Part shown: piece by piece, positions 43,801 through 54,800 of the stretch
How the letters are laid out: each line of letters opens with the position of its first letter
Position numbering within the stretch: position 1 is the first letter of the stretch
From: Eutreptiella sp. 'Long Island Sound 2002'
Taxonomy: Eukaryota > Euglenozoa > Euglenophyceae > Eutreptiales > Eutreptiaceae
DNA length: 64,000 nt
Assembly: GCA_964036045.1 (NCBI GenBank)
Contig: OZ038385.1
Span: forward strand, 57,507,919 to 57,571,918
Direction of reading: 5' to 3'
Made by a program: the position numbers and the translations under genes
Notes under the pieces: model-generated
Told to the model about the DNA's origin: nothing
The model's database searches: none
What the model saw: the letters and a program-made list of their open reading frames with translations, nothing else

Positions 43801-46260
43801 CCGATACGGCAGGGGTGAGGTAGCCAGTTCGCCCACTTGTGGGCCACTTCTGATTTTGCCCCCCGCTCTGCAGCGGTGGGGCTCCCAGATACGGCAGGGG
43901 TGAGGTAGCCACTTTGCCCACTTGTGGGCCACTTCTGATTTTGCCCCCCGCTCTGCAGCGGTATGGTTCCCCGATACGGCAGGGGTGAGGTAGCCAATTT
44001 GCCCACTTGTGAGCCACTTCTGATTTTGCCCCCCGCTCTGCAGCGGTATGGTTCCCCGATACGGCAGGGGTGAGGTAGCCACTTTGCCCACTTGTGAGCC
44101 ACTTCTGATTTTGCCCCCCGCTCTGCAGCGGTATGGTTCCCCGATACGGCAGGGGTGAGGTAGCCAATTTGCCCACTTGTGGGCCACTTCTGATTTTGCC
44201 CCCCGCTCTGCAGTGGTGGGGCTCCCCGATACGGCAGGGGTGAGGTAGCCAATTTGCCCACTTGTGGGCCAGTTCTGATTCTGCCCCCCGCTCTGCAGCG
44301 GTGGGGCTCCCCGATACGGCAGGGGTGAGGTAGCCACTTTGCCCACTTGTGAGCCACTTCTGATTTTGCCCCCCGCTCTGCAGCGGTATGGTTCCCCGAT
44401 ACGGCAGGGGTGAGGTAGCCACTTTGCCCACTTGTGGGCCACTTCTGATTTTGCCCCCCGCTCTGCAGCGGTATGGTTCCCCGATACGGCAGGGGTGAGG
44501 TAGCCAATTTGCCCACTTGTGAGCCACTTCTGATTTTGCCCCCCGCTCTGCAGCGGTATGGTTCCCCGATACGGCAGGGGTGAGGTAGCCACTTTGCCCA
44601 CTTGTGAGCCACTTCTGATTTTGCCCCCCGCTCTGCAGCGGTATGGTTCCCCGATACGGCAGGGGTGAGGTAGCCAATTTGCCCACTTGTGGGCCACTTC
44701 TGATTTTGCCCCCCGCTCTGCAGTGGTGGGGCTCCCCGATACGGCAGGGGTGAGGTAGCCAATTTGCCCACTTGTGGGCCAGTTCTGATTCTGCCCCCCG
44801 CTCTGCAGCGGTGGGGATCCCCGATACGGCAGGGGTGAGGTAGCCAATTTGCCCACTTGTGGGCCACTTCTGATTCTGCCCCCCGCTCTGCAGCGGTGGG
44901 GCTCCCCGATACGGCAGGGGTGAGGTAGCCAATTTGCCCACTTGTGGGCCACTTCTGATTTTGCCCCCCGCTCTGCAGCGGTGGGGCTCCCCGATACGGC
45001 AGGGGTGAGGTAGCCACTTCGCCCACTTGTGGGCCACTTCTGATTTTGCCCCCCGCTCTGCAGCGGTGGGGCTCCCCGATACGGCAGGGGTGAGGTAGCC
45101 ACTTTGCCCACTTGTGGGCCACTTCTGATTCTGCCCCCCGCTCTGAAGCGGAGGGGATCGCCGATACGGCAGGGGTGAGGTAGCCAATTTGCCCACTTGT
45201 GGGCCACTTCTGATTTTGCCCCCCGCTCTGAAGCGGTGGGGCTCCCGGATACGGCAGGGGTGAGGTAGCCACTTTGCCCACTTGTGGGCCACTTCTGATT
45301 TTGCCCCCCGCTCTGCAACGCTGGGGCTCCCGGATACGGCAGGGGTGAGGTAGCCAATTTGCCCACTTGTGGGTCACTTCTGATTTTGCCCCCCGCTCTG
45401 CAGCGGTGGGGCTCCCCGATACGGCAGGGGTGAGGTAGCCACTTTGCCCACTTGTGGGCCACTTCTGATTTTGCCCCCCGCTCTGCAGCGGTGGGGCTCC
45501 CCGATACGGCAGGGGTGAGGTAGCCACTTCGCCCACTTGTGGGCCACTTCTGATTTTGCCCCCCGCTCTGCGGCGGTGGGGCTCCCCGATACGGCAAGGG
45601 TGAGGTAGCCAATTTGCCCACTTGTGGGCCGATTCTGATTTTGCCCCCCGCTCTGCAGCGGTGGGGCTCCCCGATACGGCAGGGGTGAGGTAGCCACTTT
45701 GCCCACTTGTGGGCCACTTCTGATTTTGCCCCCCGCTCTGCAGCGGTGGGGATCCCCGATACGGCAGGGGTGAGGTAGCCACTTTGCCCACTTGTGGGCC
45801 ACTTCTGATTCTGCCCCCCGCTCTGCAGCGGTGGGGCTCCCCGATACGGCAGGGGTGAGGTAGCCACTTTGCCCACTTGTGAGCCACTTCTGATTTTGCC
45901 CCCCGCACTGCAGCGGTGGGGATCCCCGATACGGCAGGGGTGAGGTAGCCAATTTGCCCACTTGTGGGCCACTTCTGATTTTGCCCCCCGCTCTGCAGTG
46001 GTGGGGCTCCCCGATACCGCGGGTGAGGTAGCCAATTTGCCCACTTGTGGGCCACTTCTGATTCTGCCCCCCGCTCTGCAGCGGTGGGGCTCCCCGATAC
46101 GGCAGGGGTGAGGTAGCCACTTCGCCCACTTGTGGGCCATTTCTGATTCTGCCCCCCGCTCTGCAGCGGTGGGGCTCCCCGATACGGCAGGGGTGAGGTA
46201 GCCACTTTGCCCACTTGTGGGCCACTTCTGATTTTGCTCCCCGCTCTGCAGCGTCGGGGG
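34811..46260. repeat. 85-bp minisatellite array, about 135 copies, 11.45 kb
   Basis: The unit runs GTAGCCAATTTGCCCACTTG, TGGGCCACTTCTGATT, a TGCCCCCCGCTCTGCAGC block, GGTGGGGCTCCCCGATACGG and CAGGGGTGAG, 85 bp in all, head to tail. Copies differ at a limited set of positions (CCAATTTG/CCACTTTG/CCACTTCG, ATTTTG/ATTCTG, GGGCTCC/GGGATCC, GAAGC/GCAGC). One unit near 40730 lacks 1 bp, and one near 46017 (GATACCGCGGGTG) lacks several bases. The minus strand has no stop codon in any frame across most of the array, giving open frames up to 3778 codons. Because 85 is not a multiple of three, such a frame cycles through all three readings with a period of 85 residues. I treat it as non-coding. Confidence 0.97.
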
Positions 46261-46350
46261 TTTCGGAACCTAGTAAAAAAAAAGTTTTTGTTTTTACTAG
46301 GTTTTAGAACCTAGTGAAAACAAAAGTTTTTTTTTTACTAGGTTACTGGG
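46261..46350. repeat. Internal ACTAGGT palindrome block
   Basis: GGAACCTAGTAAAA, TTTTACTAGGTTTTAGAACC, TAGTGAAAAC and TTTTACTAGGTTACTGGG lie between the minisatellite and the gene. The ACTAGGTTACTGGG end is the same as the one that precedes the minisatellite on its left, so the array is bracketed by copies of one sequence. Confidence 0.85.
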
Positions 46351-46387
46351 CCTCCCCTTTTTCCTTTTGCACTTCGTGTTTGCAACA

Positions 46388-47329
46388 ATGTCCTCCAAGC
46401 AAAGCTCTGCGGAAGGCACTGAGGCAGGCACGAAGAAATCGGGCACGGATGACACCCTCTACTCCACCTTCCTACATCAGGACGACGGTGTGAGCTGCCA
46501 TCCTGCCTACCTTCTGATGCTACATTGCCTTTTGTCTAGGCGTGTTGTCAACGGTAGCATCCAACTTCCACAAGACAGATTGTGGTTGTTGCGTGAGATT
46601 GCACAGGCAGCTTTGCACTATCGCAGTTCTCCGCCTGCCCCCCCTTTTGAGACCACACGCAGTTGGGCCTTGGCACGGATGTATGCTACGCCCTATTGTT
46701 CACCCAGCCGTTCGTCGTGCTTTTTTTGCGACGACATAGCCCACATCACGTGCCCTAAATGTGGAGTTTATCAGTGTGCCCTGCATGCTTCCGGTTTCTG
46801 TTCCACGGAGATATGTGTGGCATTGCGCAAATGGAGAGTGCAATTTACTGCCACACTGGCATGCATTGTGTTGGCATTCGCCTTGGGTGACCGGCTTGTG
46901 GTTGACAAGCCGCCTTCTGTAGATGAGGTCCGTCCAAAGGTGGTGATCCGTGGTGAAGAATTTTTTGTTCCAGAGCATTACCCCAAACATGCCTGTGGGA
47001 GATTGGAGTATGACAAAAATCTAATCAAAGAGTTGGAAGAAAAGACCACGGGCGTGATTCGCAACATGTGCAAGCACAACCCTCCCTCTGCACAACCCAC
47101 CTACAAAGACAAGAAGTCGGACCTCATCTACAAGCGCGTGTTTTGCGACTTCATATTAAGCACACGTGTATGCACCTCATATATGTATATATATATTTAT
47201 CATATAAAAGCTCCTTCTTTTCTTGAGCCTCATTTTATTTTTGCTGACCTTGCAATACACGGTTTGGCCCGGGTGGGGCGCCACTTACACAAGTGGCCTG
47301 GAATAGACCAGGGGGCACCATGCCCTTAA
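46388..47329 (+). CDS. Element-borne Cys-rich protein, 313 aa
   Basis: The first ATG of the frame (ACAATGTCC) lies 38 bp after the palindrome block. The N-terminal part is hydrophilic (SSKQSSAEGTEAGTKKSGTDD). A middle part (YLLMLHCLLSRRVVNG, then RLWLLREIAQAALHY) is helical. A Cys cluster follows: CFFCDD, then CPKCGVYQCALHASGFCSTE (C-x2-C-x7-C-x2-C-x4-C-x2-H), similar in spacing to HIT-type fingers and to the C-terminal Cys-rich domains of piggyBac-like transposases. A hydrophobic stretch (TATLACIVLAFALGD) precedes the C-terminal part, RPKVVIRGEEFFVPEHYP, GRLEYDKNLIKELEEK and KSDLIYKRVFCDFI, which matches the tail of the Ulp1-like pseudogene at 25888-26110. The last 55 or so residues, after FIL, look like read-through, because the related copy stops there. 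No DDE triad or Ulp1 domain was seen. Role unknown; likely an accessory or truncated transposition protein. Confidence 0.65.
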   Translation: MSSKQSSAEGTEAGTKKSGTDDTLYSTFLHQDDGVSCHPAYLLMLHCLLSRRVVNGSIQLPQDRLWLLREIAQAALHYRSSPPAPPFETTRSWALARMYATPYCSPSRSSCFFCDDIAHITCPKCGVYQCALHASGFCSTEICVALRKWRVQFTATLACIVLAFALGDRLVVDKPPSVDEVRPKVVIRGEEFFVPEHYPKHACGRLEYDKNLIKELEEKTTGVIRNMCKHNPPSAQPTYKDKKSDLIYKRVFCDFILSTRVCTSYMYIYIYHIKAPSFLEPHFIFADLAIHGLARVGRHLHKWPGIDQGAPCP

Positions 47330-47554
47330 ACATAAATACCACCTACCGTTGACCCCCCCCCCCCCCCATAAACTTGGTTTTTTTTGTTCAAATTCAAGTC
47401 CAAATTTGTAAATACCTAGTAACCTAGTAAAAAAAAATTTTTTTAAAAAAATTTTTTAAAAAAAATTTTTTTACTAGGTTTTGCTACATTGTACTAGGTT
47501 TTGCTACATTTTACTAGGTTTTGCTACGTGCATACTAGGTTTCACCAAATGCCC
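47330..47554. repeat. Right subterminal and terminal region of the element
   Basis: A poly-C run (47345-47367) is followed by ACCTAGTAACCTAGTAAAAA, a long A/T palindrome (47430-47475), and then four direct copies of ACTAGGTTTTGCTAC or ACTAGGTTTCAC before the end GCCC at 47554. The ACTAGGTTTTGCTACATT phrase is a short tandem repeat of about 21 bp, not present at the left end. Confidence 0.8.
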
Positions 47555-50500
47555 CCTACCACTGCTCTCAATGCAATCTTATTCAACAGTGGTGACACAT
47601 TGTGCAGATGGCAAGGTCACTGTACCATAAAGCTGAAGCACTCATACACGACACAAAGTAGATTCCCTCTAAGCACCCTAGACACTTTGTGTGCGGCAGA
47701 TCAATTAGTAGGATTTTGCTTTTTGACATTAGTGCCTGAGCTTCACAGCACATATAAGCCATGTATCACCAGTTTTGTGCAAGAGTATTGTACCAGTATT
47801 GTACCACAGCACTGAACATTTGCAGGGTTATCATGAACAGTCAAGATTGGCCTGTATGATGGTTATGTAGGTCAGATTACAGCCTCATCCATCGATTGCC
47901 TATTACTCTTGTCAATCAAAGCATCATGTTTGCATTGCAAATCACGTGTATGTGATGATGCAAGTGCCTCCGGTTCACGGTATAGTGTACCGCCAGTGTT
48001 GCACAAGATTGCAGGCAAACCATGAAGGCTCGTCATGATGATTTGTCCGCATTTGGGCGCCATGTGTGCACTGCACACCAAGTTTCTGTGATGATGCAAG
48101 TGCCTCCGGTTCACGGTATCTGAACCTCGCAATATGGACAGTGTACCGCCAGTGTTGCACAAGATTGCAGGCAAACCACGGAGGCTCGGCATGAGTGGAT
48201 TTGAGGGTTGTCTTGTAGGTGATTTGCCATGACACGTTGGGAGTTTTTTTTTTGTTTTGTGCAGAGTCCAAACGTTCAAAATCATGCTACATTGTGCATG
48301 TGCTGATCATGAGGTTGATGCATAGCTGTTGGATGTTGTTCTGTGAGTGCATGCAAGCTCCCCAGTGCCATATGGACATTGTACTATTGGCGTCAGAGTA
48401 GATGACATTGCAGGCCAACTCAGGCAGCATAGGATGAGAGCTCATGTTTGATGGTTGGTAGATGATTTGCTGTTGTGATGGAGGTTTTGTGATTAATCAC
48501 ATGCCAAATGTCTAGGATGTGCTTGTTTGTGTTAGTGCTTTGATTTGCGCTCTGCAACTCACAGCAGCTAGTCCCCAATATACTAGCAATGTTGGTTGGG
48601 CCACTGGCCAGCACAGGCCAAGTAGGATTGGTGGCACTGCTGGTGGTTTGGTGGCCTACCACTGCTCTCAATGCAATCTTATTCAACAGTGGTGACACAT
48701 TGTGCAGATGGCAAGGTCACTGTACCATAAAGCTGAAGCTCTCATACACCACACAAAGTAGATTCCCTCTAAGCGTTCTAGACACTTTGTGTGCGGCAGA
48801 TCAATTAGTAGGATTTTGCTTTTTGACATTAGTGCCTGAGCTTCACAGCACGTATAAGCCATGTATCACCAATTTTGTGCAAGAGTATTGTACCAGTATT
48901 GTACCACAGCACTGAACATTTGCAGGGTTATCATGAACAGTCAAGATTGGCCTGTATGATGGTTATGTAGGTCAGATTACAGCCTCATCCATCCATTGCC
49001 TATTACTCTTGTCAATCAAAGCATCATGTTTGCATTGCAAATCACGTGTATGTGATGATGCAAGTGCCTCCGGTTCACGGTATCTGACCCTCGCAACATG
49101 GACAGTGTACCGCCAGTGTTGCACAAGATTGCAGGCAAACCATGGAGGCTCGGCATGAGTGGCTTTGAGGGTTGTTTTGTAGGTGATTTGCCATGACACG
49201 TTGGGAGTTTTTTTTTTGTTTTGTGCAGATTCCAAATGTTCAAAATCATGCTACATTGTGCATGTGCTGATCATGAGGTTGATGCATAGCTGTTGGATGT
49301 TGTTCTGTGAGTGCATGCAAGCTCCCCAGTGCCATATGGACATTGTACTATTGGCGTCAGACTAGATGACATTGCAGGCCAACTCAGGCAGCATAGGATG
49401 AGAGCTCATGTTTGATGGTTGGTAGATGATTTGCTGTTGTGATGGAGGTTTTGTGATTAATCACATGCCAAATGTCTAGGATGTGCTTGTTTGTGTTAGT
49501 GCTTTGATTTGCACTCTGCAACTCACAGCAGCTAGTCCCCAATATACTAGCAATGTTGGTTGGGCCACTGGCCAGCACAGGCCAAGTAGGATTGGTGGCA
49601 CTGCTGGTGGTTTGGTGGCCTACCACTGCTCTCAATGCAATCTTATTCAACAGTGGTGACACATTGTGCAGATGGCAAGGTCACTGTACCATAAAGCTGA
49701 AGCTCTCATACACCACACAAAGTAGATTCCCTCTAAGCATTCTAGACACTTTGTGTGCGGCAGATCAATTAGTTGGATTTTGCTTTTTGACATTAGTGCC
49801 TGAGCTTCACAGCACATATAAGCCATGTATCACCAGTTTTGTGCAAGAGTATTGTACCAGTATTGTACCACAGCACTGAACATTTGCAGGGTTATCATAA
49901 ACAGTCAAGATTGGCCTGTATGATGGTTATGTAGGTCAGATTACAGCCTCATCCATCGATTGCCTATTACTCTTGTCAATCAAAGCATCATGTTTGCATT
50001 GCAAATTGCGTGTATGTGATGATGCAAGTGCCTCCGGTTCACGGTATCTGACCCTCGCAACATGGACAGTGTACCGCCAGTGTTGCACAAGATTGTAGGC
50101 AAACCCCGGAGGCTGGGCATGAGTGGCTTTGAGGGTTGTTTTGTAGGTGATTTGCCATGACACGTTGGGAGTTTTTTTTTGTTTTGTGCGGAGTCCAAAT
50201 GTTCAAAATCATGCTACATTGTGCATGTGCTGATCATGAGGTTGATGCATAGCTGTTGGATGTTGTTCTGTGAGTGCATGCAAGCTCCCCAGTGCCATAT
50301 GGACATTGTACTATTGGCGTCAGAGTAGATGACATTGCAGGCCAACTCAGGCAGCATAGGATGAGAGCTCATGTTTGATGGTTGGTAGATGATTTGCTGT
50401 TGTGATGGAGGTTTTGTGATTAATCACATGCCAAATGTCTAGGATGTGCTTGTTTGTGTTAGTGCTTTGATTTGCACTCTGCAACTCACAGCAGCTAGTC

Positions 50501-51870
50501 CCCAATATACTAGCAATGTTTGTTGGGCCACTGGTCAGCACAGGCCAAGTAGGATTGGTGGCACTGCTGGTGGTTTGGTGGCCTACCACTGCTCTCAATG
50601 CAATCTTATTCAACAGTGGTGACACATTGTGCACATGGCAAGGTCACTCACTGTACCATAAAGCTGAAGCTCTCATACACCACACAAAGTAGATTCCCTC
50701 TAAGCATTCTAGACACTTTGTGTGCGGCAGATCAATTTGTTGGATTTTGCTTTTTGACATTAGTGCCTGAGCTTCACAGCACGTATAAGCCATGTATCAC
50801 CAGTTTTGTGCAAGAGTATTGTACCAGTATTGTACCACAGCACTGAACATTTGCAGGGTTATCATGAACAGCCAAGATTGGCCTGTATGATGGTTATGTA
50901 GGTCAGATTACAGCCTCATCCATCGATTGCCTATTACTCTTGTCAATCAAAGCATCATGTTTGCATTGCAAATCACGTGTATGTGATGATGCAAGTGCCT
51001 CCGGTTCACGGTATCTGACCCTCGCAATATGGACAGTGTACCGCCAGTGTTGCACAAGATTGCAGGCAAACCATGGAGGCTCGGCATGAGTGGCTTTGAG
51101 GGTTGTTTTGTAGGTGATTTGCCATGACACGTTGGGAGTTTTTTTTTTGTTTTGTGCAGAGTCCAAATGTTCAAAATTGTGCTACATTGTGCATGTGCTG
51201 AGCATGAGGTTGATGCATAGCTGTTGGATGTTGGTTGTTCTGTGAGTGCATGCAAGCTCCCCAGTGCCATATGGACATTGTACTATTGGCGTCAGAGTAG
51301 ATGACATTGCAGGCCAACTCAGGCAGCATAGGATGAGAGCTCATGTTTGATGGTTGGTAGATGATTTGCTGTTGTGATGGAGGTTTTGTGATTAATCACA
51401 TGCCAAATGTCTAGGATGTGCTTGTTTGTGTTAGTGCTTTGATTTGCACTCTGCAACTCACAGCAGCTAGTCCCCAATATACTAGCAATGTTGGTTGGGC
51501 CACTGGCCAGCACAGGCCAAGTAGGATTGGTGGCACTGCTGGTGGTTTGGTGGCCTACTACTGCTCTCAATGCAATCTTATTCAACAGTGGTGACACATT
51601 GTGCAGATGGCAAGGTCACTGTACCATAAAGCTGAAGCTCTCATACACCACACAAAGTAGATTCCCTCTAAGCATTCTAGACACTTTGTGTGCGGCAGAT
51701 CAATTAGTAGGATTTTGCTTTTTGACATTAGTGCCTGAGCTTCACAGCACGTATAAGCCATGTATCACCAGTTTTGTGCAAGAGTATTGTACCAGTATTG
51801 TACCACAGCACTGAACATTTGCAGGGTTATCATGAACAGTCAAGATTGGCCTGTATGATGGTTATGTAGG

Positions 51871-54800
51871 TCAGATTACAGCCTCATCCATTGATTGCCT
51901 ATTACTCTTGTCAATCAAAGCATCATGTTTGCATTGCAAATTGCGTGTATGTGATGATGCAAGTGCCTCCGGTTCACGGTATCTGACCCTCGCAACATGG
52001 ACAGTGTACCGCCAGTGTTGCACAAGATTGCAGGCAAACCATGGAGGCTCGGCATGAGTGGCTTTGAGGGTTGTTTTGTAGGTGATTTGCCATGACATGT
52101 TGGGAGTTTTTTTTTTGTTTTGTGCAGAGTCCAAATGTTCAAAATCATGCTACATTGTGCATGTGCTCATCATGAGGTTGATGCATAGCTGTTGGATGTT
52201 GTTCTGTGAGTGCATGCAAGCTCCCCAATGCCATATGGACATTGTACTATTGGCGTCAGAGTAGATGACATTGCAGGCCAACTCAGGCAGCATAGGATGA
52301 GAGCTCATGTTTGATGGTTGGTAGATGATTTGCTGTTGTGATGGAGGTTTTGTGATTAATCACATGCCAAATGTCTAGGATGTGCTTGTTTGTGTTAGTG
52401 CTTTGATTTGCACTCTGCAACTCACAACCACTAGTCCCCAATATACTAGCAATGTTGGTTGGGCCGCTGGCCAGAACAGGCCAAGTAGGATTGGTGGCAC
52501 TGCTGGTGGTTTGGTGGCCTACCACTGCTCTCAATGCAATCTTATTCAACAGTGGTGACACATTGTGCAGATGGCAAGGTCACTGTACCATAAAGCTGAA
52601 GCTCTCATACACCACACAAAGTAGATTCCCTCTAAGCATTCTAGACACTTTGTGTGCGGCAGATCAATTAGTAGGATTTTGCTTTTTGACATTAGTGCCT
52701 GAGCTTCACAGCACGTATAAGCCATGTATCACCAGTTTTGTGCAAGAGTATTGTACCAGTATTGTACCACAGCACTGAACATTTGCAGGGTTATCATGAA
52801 CAGTGAAGATTGGCCTGTATGATGGTTATGTAGGTCAGATTACAGCCTCATCCATCGATTGCCTATTACTCTTGTCAATCAAAGCATCATGTTTGCATTG
52901 CAAATTGCGTGTATGTGATGATGCAAGTGCCTCCGGTTCACGGTATCTGACCCTCGCAACATGGACAGTGTACCGCCAGTGTTGCACAAGATTGCAGGCA
53001 AACCATGGAGGCTCGGCATGAGTGGCTTTGAGGGTTGTTTTGTAGGTGATTTGCCATGACATGTTGGGAGTTTTTTTTTTGTTTTGTGCAGAGTCCAAAT
53101 GTTCAAAATCATGCTACATTGTGCATGTGCTCATCATGAGGTTGATGCATAGCTGTTGGATGTTGTTCTGTGAGTGCATGCAAGCTCCCCAATGCCATAT
53201 GGACATTGTACTATTGGCGTCAGAGTAGATGACATTGCAGGCCAACTCAGGCAGCATAGGATGAGAGCTCATGTTTGATGGTTGGTAGATGATTTGCTGT
53301 TGTGATGGAGGTTTTGTGATTAATCACATGCCAAATGTCTAGGATGTGCTTGTTTGTGTTAGTGCTTTGATTTGCACTCTGCAACTCACAACCACTAGTC
53401 CCCAATATACTAGCAATGTTGGTTGGGCCACTGGCCAGAACAGGCCAAGTAGGATTGGTGGCACTGCTGGTGGTTTGGTGGCCTACCACTGCTCTCAATG
53501 CAATCTTATTCAACAGTGGTGACACATTGTGCAGATGGCAAGGTCACTGTACCATAAAGCTGAAGCTCTCATACACCACACAAAGTAGATTCCCTCTAAG
53601 CATTCTAGACACTTTGTGTGCGGCAGATCAATTTGTTGGATTTTGCTTTTTGACATTAGTGCCTGAGCTTCACAGCACATATAAGCCATGTATCACCAGT
53701 TTTGTGCAAGAGTATTGTACCAGTATTGTACCACAGCACTGAACATTTGCAGGGTTATCATGAACAATCAAGATTGGCCTGTATGATGGTTATGTAGGTC
53801 AGATTACAGCCTCATCCATCGATTGCCTATTACTCTTGTCAATCAAAGCATCATGTTTGCATTGCAAATTGCGTGTATGTGATGATGCAAGTGCCTCCGG
53901 TTCACGGTATCTGACCCTCGCAACATGGACGGTGTACCGCCAGTGTTGCACAAGATTGCAGGCAAACCATGGAGGCTCGGCATGAGTGGCTTTGAGGGTT
54001 GTTTTGTAGGTGATTTGCCATGACACGTTGGGAGTTTTTTTTTGTTTTGTGCAGAGTCCAAATGTTCAAAATTATGCTACAGTGTGCATGGGCTGATCAT
54101 GAGGTTGATGCATAGCTGTTGGATGTTGTTCTGTGAGTGCATGCAAGCTCCCCAATGCCATATGGACATTGTACTATTGGCGTCAGACTAGATGACATTG
54201 CAGGCCAACTCAGGCAGCATAGGATGAGAGCTCATGTTTGATGGTTGGTAGATGATTTGCTGTTGTGATGGAGGTTTTGTGATTAATCACATGCCAAATG
54301 TCTAGGATGTGCTTGTTTGTGTTAGTGCTTTGATTTGCACTCTGCAACTCACAACCACTAGTCCCCAATATACTAGCAATGTTGGTTGGGCCACTGGCCA
54401 GAACAGGCCAAGTAGGATTGGTGGCACTGCTGGTGGTTTGGTGGCCTACCACTGCTCTCAATGCAATCTTATTCAACAGTGGTGACACATTGTGCAGATG
54501 GCAAGGTCACTGTACCATAAAGCTGAAGCTCTCATACACCACACAAAGTAGATTCCCTCTAAGCATTCTAGACACTTTGTGTGCGGCAGATCAATTAGTA
54601 GGATTTTGCTTTTTGACATTAGTGCCTGAGCTTCACAGCACGTATAAGCCATGTATCACCAGTTTTGTGCAAGAGTATTGTACCAGTATTGTACCACAGC
54701 ACAGAAAATTTGCAGGGTTATCATGAACAGTCAAGATTGGCCTGTATGATGGTTATGTAGGTCAGATTACAGCCTCATCCATTGATTGCCTATTACTCTT

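Larger units (their letters stand above)
34586..47554 (+). mobile_element. 12.97-kb TIR element inserted into the satellite
   Basis: The satellite sequence CCTACCACTG is present on both sides (34576-34585 and 47555-47564), and the satellite continues after the second copy with CTCTCAATGC exactly as in intact units. This is a 9-10 bp target site duplication. The ends are imperfect inverted repeats: both begin with GG and share GTGAAACCTAGTA perfectly (34594-34606, and inverted at 47533-47545). Inside are palindromic ACTAGGTTT blocks at the left end, in the middle and at the right end, an 85-bp minisatellite of 11.45 kb, and one gene near the right end. A 9-10 bp duplication is seen in Mutator-like elements among known groups, but no transposase was found, so the family is open. 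The element may be non-autonomous. Confidence 0.85.

Noticed and set aside
34804-46140. A 3778-codon open frame on the minus strand as a giant repeat protein
   Set aside because: The unit is 85 bp, not a multiple of three, and all three frames are open. Indels of 1 to a few bp are tolerated without purifying pattern, and start codons occur at random units. It is best explained as a stop-poor non-coding minisatellite, though noted as a finding.
34811-46260. CRISPR array
   Set aside because: The whole 85-bp unit is repeated with point variants and there are no unique spacers; the context is eukaryotic.
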